In this document: positions 58,761-64,000 of the stretch, in pieces | Numbering within the stretch: the first letter of the stretch is position 1 | Layout of the letters: every line of letters begins with the position of its first letter | NCBI GenBank assembly: GCA_045657625.1 | Contig: JAZOTM010000001.1 | Coordinates: forward strand, 25,920-89,919 | Origin: JAZOTM01 sp045657625 | GTDB lineage: Bacteria; Bacillota; Clostridia; Lachnospirales; Lachnospiraceae | Reading direction: 5' to 3' | Length of the DNA stretch: 64,000 nt | The notes under the pieces: generated by a model | What the model was told of the DNA's origin: nothing | The model's database searches: none | What the model saw: only the letters and a program-made list of their open reading frames with translations | Made by a program: the position numbers and the translations under genes

Positions 58761-59243
58761 ATGATAAATGAAAAGGTGAAAGCATTTTTAGAAAAAAATA
58801 GTTTAGGCGATCGGTTAACGGAACATGAAGAAACAATTGATACTGTGGAGCACGCAGCGCAAAGGATTGGGTGTACAGAACCGGAAATAGCGAAGACCCT
58901 TTCTTTTATAGTCAACGAAAAGCCGGTGGTAGTGGTTATGGCAGGCGATGGTCGGGTAAACAGTTCGAAATTTAAAGCGCAATTTCATACAAAACCACAC
59001 ATGGTTCCCAGAGACGAAGTGGAGAATACAATTGGGTTTCAACCGGGTGGAGTTTGTCCTTTTGCTGTAAACGAAAACATTCCAATTTGGTTGGATGTTT
59101 CTATGAAACGTTTTGACTATGTACATCCGGCAGGTGGGAATGCTTTTACATCTGTTAAAATCTCACCGATGGAGTTGAAAAAAGTTTCCGGTGCCAAAGG
59201 TTGGTGTGATGTTTGCAAGGGGTGGAAAAACGATGAAACATAG
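58761..59243 (+). CDS. YbaK/EbsC-family aminoacyl-tRNA deacylase
   Basis: A 160-residue protein of the YbaK/ProX editing fold. HAAQRIGCTEPEIAKTLSFI, VVVMAGDGRVNSSKFKAQF and GFQPGGVCPFAV are typical, including the conserved Lys and GxxPGG-like loop. It removes wrongly attached amino acids from tRNA, commonly Cys from tRNA-Pro. GAAGG precedes the ATG. It stands alone, followed by an AlkZ-related gene. Confidence 0.9.
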   Translation: MINEKVKAFLEKNSLGDRLTEHEETIDTVEHAAQRIGCTEPEIAKTLSFIVNEKPVVVVMAGDGRVNSSKFKAQFHTKPHMVPRDEVENTIGFQPGGVCPFAVNENIPIWLDVSMKRFDYVHPAGGNAFTSVKISPMELKKVSGAKGWCDVCKGWKNDET

Positions 59244-59286
59244 AAATGTGGTAAAATAGAACCAATAAAGAAAAAGGATGGAAATC

Positions 59287-60060
59287 ATGTCAGTAGAAAA
59301 TGGCGAGTGGATTATGCACGGCGTGTCTTGGAATGATCCGGACTGTCTTCACACCGTGGAGGATTTGGAAAATTACATAGAGGAAATCGGATTTTTGCCC
59401 TTGTTTGCAAACCAAGTAGCAGGATTTTCTGTGGAAGAATGGACGGACCCTACTTATTGGTGGACGGATATCGCAGAAAAGGATCCTTGGAAATGGCGGG
59501 AAATCATTGCCGGCAGAGGAAAAATTGCCTACGGCAAGTTTTTTGACAAGAAAGCAGGATTTATCAGCTTGAAATGGTTGCCTTATTTTGTGAATTGTCG
59601 GCGGGATGGATATGATTTTGATGCACGCTGGGAAGATGGGTTGGCCAGTCGCAGAGAAAAAGTGATTATGGACGTTTATTTCTATGAAGGGGAAGATGGA
59701 GAGGATGTTTATAGCACCGAACGAATTCTTTCCACGGATTTAAAAAAGCAATGCGGATTTGGAAAAGGTGGCAATAAGAATTACCCCGGAATCATGACAG
59801 GATTGCAGATGCAAACCTATTTGGTGATTACTGATTTTGTTCGTAGAAAAAATAAACGGGGAGAAGAATATGGAATGCCGGTATCCATTATGATGACTCC
59901 GGAAGCGGTTTGGGGTAGAGAAGTGGTGACAGCTGCTTACAAAGAATCTCCGGCAGAATCTTGGCAACGTATGTTTGACCATATCAAGGAAAAATATGGA
60001 GAGTCTGAGGACGCTGCTATTATAAAGGTAATCGGGAAAAAACCAAAGGAAATACTATAA
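59287..60060 (+). CDS. AlkZ-related protein of unknown function
   Basis: A 257-residue protein. The pattern (LENYIEEIGFLPLFANQVAG, then FSVEEWTDPTYWW, KDPWKWREIIAGRGKIAYGK, FFDKKAGFISLKWLPYFVN) recalls clostridial proteins annotated as AlkZ-related, named after the DNA glycosylase AlkZ/YcaQ. This is from memory, and the catalytic QxQ motif of AlkZ was not seen. The ATG at 59287 has AAGGATGG before it; another in-frame ATG is at 59278. A strong terminator follows. Confidence 0.68.
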   Translation: MSVENGEWIMHGVSWNDPDCLHTVEDLENYIEEIGFLPLFANQVAGFSVEEWTDPTYWWTDIAEKDPWKWREIIAGRGKIAYGKFFDKKAGFISLKWLPYFVNCRRDGYDFDARWEDGLASRREKVIMDVYFYEGEDGEDVYSTERILSTDLKKQCGFGKGGNKNYPGIMTGLQMQTYLVITDFVRRKNKRGEEYGMPVSIMMTPEAVWGREVVTAAYKESPAESWQRMFDHIKEKYGESEDAAIIKVIGKKPKEIL

Positions 60061-60113
60061 AAAAGGGCGTCGCCCAGATGATTTCATCATCTAAAGCGAC
60101 AGCCCTTTTTGTG
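60061..60113. terminator. Bidirectional terminator between the AlkZ-related and GH3 genes
   Basis: AAAAGGGC plus TCGC pairs with GCGA plus GCCCTTTT, with an inner AGATGAT/ATCATCT stem; As and Ts flank it. Confidence 0.85.
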
Positions 60114-60124
60114 TTAAGGAAAAA

Positions 60125-63022
60125 TTATGCTTCTGTAGTAGTTTCTGTTTCTACTGTAGTTTCTTTTTTCTTCTTTAAGTAACTTCTTATCGTAAGTACT
60201 TCTAAGCATACGAAGCCGGCTGCAAGAAGAATATCAATGGCGATTGCCACTTTCTTCCAAGTATCCATACCAACGTTTAAGTTTTCTTCTGCATAAGCAC
60301 GACTGTTAACGACGGTGTAAAGAATGTTCTTAGAAGCAGTTCTCATTGCCTGGATGGAGGTTGCACTTTCTGTATCGGTTACGTGGTTTGTTTCTGTATC
60401 ATAAGCAACCAACATCAAGTCGTTACCATTTCGGATGCAACGGTCAGCATCTTGATATCCGTAAACACCATAGTAGTCAGTGATTACAAAGCCACGGAAG
60501 CCCCATTCATCACGAAGTACGGTATTCAATAAGGCATCGCTGGCACCTGCATAAGTAGTTCCAATATAGTTGAATGCAGACATTACTGCTTTCGCACCGC
60601 CTTCTTTTACAGCAATTTCGAAAGGTTTTAAGTAAATCTCACGAATGGACTGTTCATTTGCCCAAGTTGCAAGCATGTTTGTACGGTTTGTTTCCTGATC
60701 ATTCAAAGCGAAGTGCTTGATGTAAGCATAAACGCCATATTCCTCTGCACCGATGACTGCATTTGCTGCCATATAACCGGATAATACACCGTCTTCTGAA
60801 TAGTATTCGAAGTTACGTCCGGCAAAAGCACTTCTGTGTGTGTTCATAGCCGGTGCATACCAACCGGAAACGCCCATTTCATCAGCCATTTTACCAATGC
60901 TTTCCCCAAAGGCCAAAGCACAATCTGTATTCCATGTGTTTGCAATCATAACTGCGGATGGGAATCCGACAGAACCAACACCGGTAAAGTTGTTGTTGAT
61001 AGAAGCCGGTCCATCACAATCAACGGTAGAAACTTTTTCGATGCTTGATACAGCATTTGTCTGATATCCACCGAGAGAAATCAAGGAATCCATATCAGAT
61101 ACGGTTAACTGGTCTAACAATAAATCCCATTGTTCATCATCGTAATCCACACCACGAAGGTCAGCCAAGGTTAAACCGTTGTCAGCGCCGGTGGTAGGCA
61201 TTTCATCATCTTCGTCATTGAAGTCTTCCGGATCATAGTTTCCGTTGTTGTAGAAGCTTGCCTTTGCTTCTGCACTCATGGAGTAATCAGTAGGAGCAGC
61301 AGTTGCTTCTGCGTAGTTTGCAAAGCCGTCTGCTCTGGAAAGGTAAGTCACATCTCCGGCAGCATCATCAAACTGGTTTGTTACAGCAGTTTCATCGCTG
61401 GAACGAGTATTGTTTTCATCGTAAACAATGGTTTCTCCTAAGGTATAAACCTGTTCAGAGATAATGGTATGAGAATCGGAACGAATAGAAATTCCGTAAT
61501 CTCCTGCTTCCAGCACATAAGCTTCTGCAGTTTGGTAATCATAGGAAGCCATGTCTTCTAAGTCAAAGGTAATGGTAATGACTTCGGAAGCACCCGGCTC
61601 TAAAGTACTTGTTTTATCAAATGCAATTAAGTTTGCACTGGCTTTTTCAATGCCACCATTGGTGTAAGGTGGGTTGTAGTAAACTTCTACAACGTCTTTT
61701 CCGGCTACATCACCGGTATTTGTAACTGTAACATCAAAGGTAATGGTGCCATCTGTTTCTGTGATTGCGCCCATTTCCTGGGTGAAAGTAGTATAAGACA
61801 AACCGTATCCAAATGGATAAACAACGGTGCTGTCGTAATCAATCAAACCTTCAGTTGCAGCTGTTTCATAGAAACGATAGCCAACATAAATACCTTCTAC
61901 ATAGTTTACAAAGGTAGGTGTTGCTTCCGAAGTTTCACCGGTAAATCCGGTAACAGAAACAGTTAAGTCCTCTACATTGTCATAAGAGAAATCTCCAAAG
62001 TTGTTCCAAGTAGGTGTCTGTGTCAAGTCAGCGACAAAGGTATCACTGGTCTTAGCGGATGGATTTACCTCTCCGTTTAAGATTTTTCCAAGTGATTCAA
62101 AACCGGACTGACCGGTACCCGGGCACCAGATAGCGCCGGTAATTTGGTCGTATTCATTGATCCAGTCAAGTTCCATCGCATTTGCACCATTGTAAATCAC
62201 GATTACGTTGTCGAAGTTTTCACAAATCATGGCAAGGACATTTTCTTCTGTCTGGCTTAATTGTAAGTAATGTTCGCCATCTTCAAAATCTTTGTAATCT
62301 TCTGAATTATCTTCGTAAGTCACTTCACTTACATCTGTAGGAAGGTCAGCACCTTCTCCACCAACACGAGTTACGACAAAAAGAGCAGTGTCAGAAAATG
62401 CTTTTGCGTTTTCCAACATTTCATCTGTGTAGGAATCAGCAGTTGGCTCCGGTAAAGTCCAATCCTGTGAGAACATTCCTACTTCCGGTCTATCAGAACG
62501 ATATGCGGTATAGAAATCAGAAAGTTCTGTATTTAAGTTGAATCCTGCGTCCTCTAATCCCTCCAATAGAGAAACTGTTGGATATTGATCAGATAAGGAT
62601 CCGGATCCGGTTCCCCCATAACATGGATTTGTAGAAGCCCATCCGAATACATTCAGGTTTGTATTGCTTTCTAATGGAAGTGTACTGTTTTCGTTTTTCA
62701 AAAGAACAATTCCTTCGTCTGCAATGGTTTCAACCAATGCAGTTGCTTCTGCAGAAGTCTCTTCGGAAATTGTACCATTTCCGGTTGCCAGAGAAATCAT
62801 GCTGGACATTGGACCAAAGCAAATCATATTTACCCCAATTACGAGGCAAAGAACAAATGCTAGCCACGCCTCTTTGCGTACAAACCCTTTGAGTGGGTTT
62901 TTCAATTTCTTCACTGCAATCGTAACAATGATTGCAAGAAGAAGGGCCACACCGATAAAAATCAGGTATGGGCGAATGGTTGTAAGCACGTTTACAACGT
63001 CTGCTACGTTAATTTGTAACAT
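60125..63022 (-). CDS. Membrane-anchored GH3 beta-glucosidase with reversed domain order
   Basis: A 965-residue enzyme. Two membrane spans (about residues 17-37 and 50-75) are at the N-terminus and one (about 918-940) at the C-terminus. The GH3 C-terminal sandwich domain comes first (TIADEGIVLLKNENSTLPL, YGGTGSGSLSDQYPTVSLLE), then a fibronectin III-like domain (VTVTNTGDVAGKDVVEVYYN). The catalytic barrel comes last (DCDGPASINNNF, GRNFEYYSEDG, YIKHFALNDQETNR), with the nucleophile Asp near residue 850 in FVITDYYGVYG. Normal GH3 order is barrel first. Similar rearrangements are known in rumen Butyrivibrio and Ruminococcus enzymes. Likely substrate: plant oligosaccharides at the cell surface. 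Confidence 0.9.
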   Translation of the reverse strand: MLQINVADVVNVLTTIRPYLIFIGVALLLAIIVTIAVKKLKNPLKGFVRKEAWLAFVLCLVIGVNMICFGPMSSMISLATGNGTISEETSAEATALVETIADEGIVLLKNENSTLPLESNTNLNVFGWASTNPCYGGTGSGSLSDQYPTVSLLEGLEDAGFNLNTELSDFYTAYRSDRPEVGMFSQDWTLPEPTADSYTDEMLENAKAFSDTALFVVTRVGGEGADLPTDVSEVTYEDNSEDYKDFEDGEHYLQLSQTEENVLAMICENFDNVIVIYNGANAMELDWINEYDQITGAIWCPGTGQSGFESLGKILNGEVNPSAKTSDTFVADLTQTPTWNNFGDFSYDNVEDLTVSVTGFTGETSEATPTFVNYVEGIYVGYRFYETAATEGLIDYDSTVVYPFGYGLSYTTFTQEMGAITETDGTITFDVTVTNTGDVAGKDVVEVYYNPPYTNGGIEKASANLIAFDKTSTLEPGASEVITITFDLEDMASYDYQTAEAYVLEAGDYGISIRSDSHTIISEQVYTLGETIVYDENNTRSSDETAVTNQFDDAAGDVTYLSRADGFANYAEATAAPTDYSMSAEAKASFYNNGNYDPEDFNDEDDEMPTTGADNGLTLADLRGVDYDDEQWDLLLDQLTVSDMDSLISLGGYQTNAVSSIEKVSTVDCDGPASINNNFTGVGSVGFPSAVMIANTWNTDCALAFGESIGKMADEMGVSGWYAPAMNTHRSAFAGRNFEYYSEDGVLSGYMAANAVIGAEEYGVYAYIKHFALNDQETNRTNMLATWANEQSIREIYLKPFEIAVKEGGAKAVMSAFNYIGTTYAGASDALLNTVLRDEWGFRGFVITDYYGVYGYQDADRCIRNGNDLMLVAYDTETNHVTDTESATSIQAMRTASKNILYTVVNSRAYAEENLNVGMDTWKKVAIAIDILLAAGFVCLEVLTIRSYLKKKKETTVETETTTEA

Positions 63023-63268
63023 AAGAAATCCTCCCTTTTCCTCATTTATACAAAAGACTTTTTGGTGTACTTAATTTAGCACGGCAAAATGCCATCTGCG
63101 TATTTTGTCACTAAATGTTCGGATTTGAACACGAAATGTAATTTTATAACAATTTTCCTTTTTTTACTATGAAAAAATGGAATACAAGGGTGGCAAAACG
63201 AATTGTTTTAGAACGAGTGAGCAAATTAAGATAGAGACTGCGAGAATCAGGAGATTGGGAGGAAAAAG
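63023..63268. other. Intergenic region between the GH3 gene and the small membrane protein
   Basis: About 245 bp, AT-rich, carrying the GH3 ribosome site (GGAGG on the minus strand) and presumably both divergent promoters. No clear hairpin or operator was seen. Confidence 0.4.
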
Positions 63269-63817
63269 ATGAAAGAAAAAAAGAATATATGGTGGGTAGA
63301 TGTGAGAATTTTGTTATCCATAGGAATTTGTGTTTTGGTTGCAACAATACTGGAAAAATTGGGCATAAAAGTGGCATACGGTGAAGCCAAAATGGATGTA
63401 ATTCAGAAAGCAACAGCGGCAATTGCCTGCTTATTGTGTGTGCAGGATGGATTTACAACAAGCAAAGGTGCGGGATGGATGCGTTTAAAGGTGACATGTA
63501 TGGCAGCACTTGTAGCATGTATCATCGTTCCCATAGATACGTGGATTCATAATGTATGGATTTCGATTTTACTTTTGCTACTGGGTGTGTGGCTGACGAT
63601 ACTGGCATGCAAGTGGGTGAAGGCACCTTATATGAATTGCAAAATTGGTGCCATTAGTTACGTGCTTATGGCGGTTACATTTTCCGGAGAAATGAGACTG
63701 ATGTATAGCATATTAAGAGTAGTATCTACCCTATTCGGCGTAGTGGTGGTTCTTGGGGTGACCTGGATTTTTGGAAGAGTATCTCAGCGGGTTTCCAAAT
63801 TGGAATCCAATGGGTAA
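63269..63817 (+). CDS. Small integral membrane protein, unknown
   Basis: A 182-residue protein with about five predicted membrane spans (ILLSIGICVLVATILEKLGI, TAAIACLLCVQDGF, VTCMAALVACIIVPIDTWI, NVWISILLLLLGVWLTILAC, VVVLGVTWIFG). It resembles the aromatic-acid exporter/FUSC-like N-terminal halves found as short proteins in Firmicutes (EKLGIKVAYGEAKMDVIQKA), but the match is weak and from memory. GGGAGG lies before the ATG. The last 180 bp of the window after it show no gene. Confidence 0.7.
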   Translation: MKEKKNIWWVDVRILLSIGICVLVATILEKLGIKVAYGEAKMDVIQKATAAIACLLCVQDGFTTSKGAGWMRLKVTCMAALVACIIVPIDTWIHNVWISILLLLLGVWLTILACKWVKAPYMNCKIGAISYVLMAVTFSGEMRLMYSILRVVSTLFGVVVVLGVTWIFGRVSQRVSKLESNG

Positions 63818-64000
63818 TATCGGAATTGAGTCGTAGAAAAGGGCTTTTTATAATTTAGATAGGTAATTGCGAAACTCGGGAATAGATTACGCGCAACCTA
63901 AGTAAAGGTGGCTGAAATGGCATTTTAGGATGTGATATTTGTTTTAGGCGCACTTTAATAAGGCACAGTCTTTATGAAGTTGGTAAGTCCTACGCAATAA

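Noticed and set aside
1..64000. tRNA or rRNA genes.
   Set aside because: No T-arm-like GTTCGAATC pattern with matching acceptor stem and no rRNA-like segment was seen by eye. A covariance search was not possible.

Overview
The window looks like chromosome from a low-GC, Gram-positive, anaerobic member of the Clostridia, most likely the Lachnospiraceae. The grounds are AT-rich DNA with strong AGGAGG-type ribosome sites, sigma-A promoters, a CIRCE element, clostridial housekeeping gene order (birA, a small conserved gene, coaX, dusB, greA, lysS), fermentation-type radical SAM and flavin enzymes, PTS beta-glucoside systems, and a membrane-anchored GH3 beta-glucosidase with reversed domain order. 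I cannot name a species. No rRNA, tRNA or CRISPR array was recognised.

Layout. 1-11.9 kb is ordinary core: a partial SDR gene, the pseudouridine catabolic pair psuK-psuG, a secreted cell-wall hydrolase, an SPFH protein, argF, birA, coaX, dusB, greA and lysS. 12.0-15.5 kb is an accessory boundary: a lone tyrosine integrase next to lysS, 750 bp with only tiny ORFs and terminators, a nitroreductase/HxlR divergent pair, and fragments of AraC regulator genes. 15.5-24.8 kb is a coherent island: a PucR/CdaR-type regulator diverges from RocB-like hydrolase, guanidino-group hydrolase, aminotransferase, D-2-hydroxyacid dehydrogenase, AEC transporter, a substrate-binding/permease fusion and its ATPase. 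It is followed by an intact AraC gene whose 3' end is duplicated at the other edge of the island. The gene set suggests uptake of a guanidino amino acid or an acylated form of it, removal of the guanidino nitrogen, transamination, reduction to a 2-hydroxy acid and export. 25.8-27.5 kb holds a radical SAM/flavoprotein pair. 27.6-35.8 kb is a decaying sugar region: a truncated methyltransferase, a frameshifted RpiR regulator, two PTS EIIBC genes, an MBL-fold hydrolase, a LacI regulator with two identical operators, a GH1 6-phospho-beta-glucosidase and a broken AEC transporter.

35.8-37.5 kb is biotin uptake and synthesis (bioY, bioB) around a BirA-type operator, matching the HTH-bearing birA earlier in the window. 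38.0-41.0 kb is a candidate ribosomally made, modified peptide system: a 62-residue precursor with three ACGTACGA repeats, a radical SAM/SPASM enzyme, a nitroreductase and an alpha/beta hydrolase. 41.0-48.6 kb has a zinc-ribbon/Asp-rich protein, an esterase, an acetyltransferase, a Sel1 lipoprotein, a MetNIQ methionine importer and an unrecognised lipoprotein. 48.6-51.7 kb is a TetR regulator diverging from lon, which carries a promoter palindrome and a CIRCE element. 52.2-55.4 kb is a run of redox/stress genes (SRPBCC, DJ-1/PfpI, radical SAM, Old Yellow Enzyme). 55.4-64 kb has a palindrome-rich intergenic element, two HAD phosphatases, a rhodanese-TtcA fusion, a YbaK deacylase, an AlkZ-related protein, the rearranged GH3 enzyme and a small membrane protein.

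Starts given here often differ from the longest ORF because a clear ribosome site marks an internal ATG; this is stated in each entry. All functions come from reading motifs and from memory of protein families. No database search was run.
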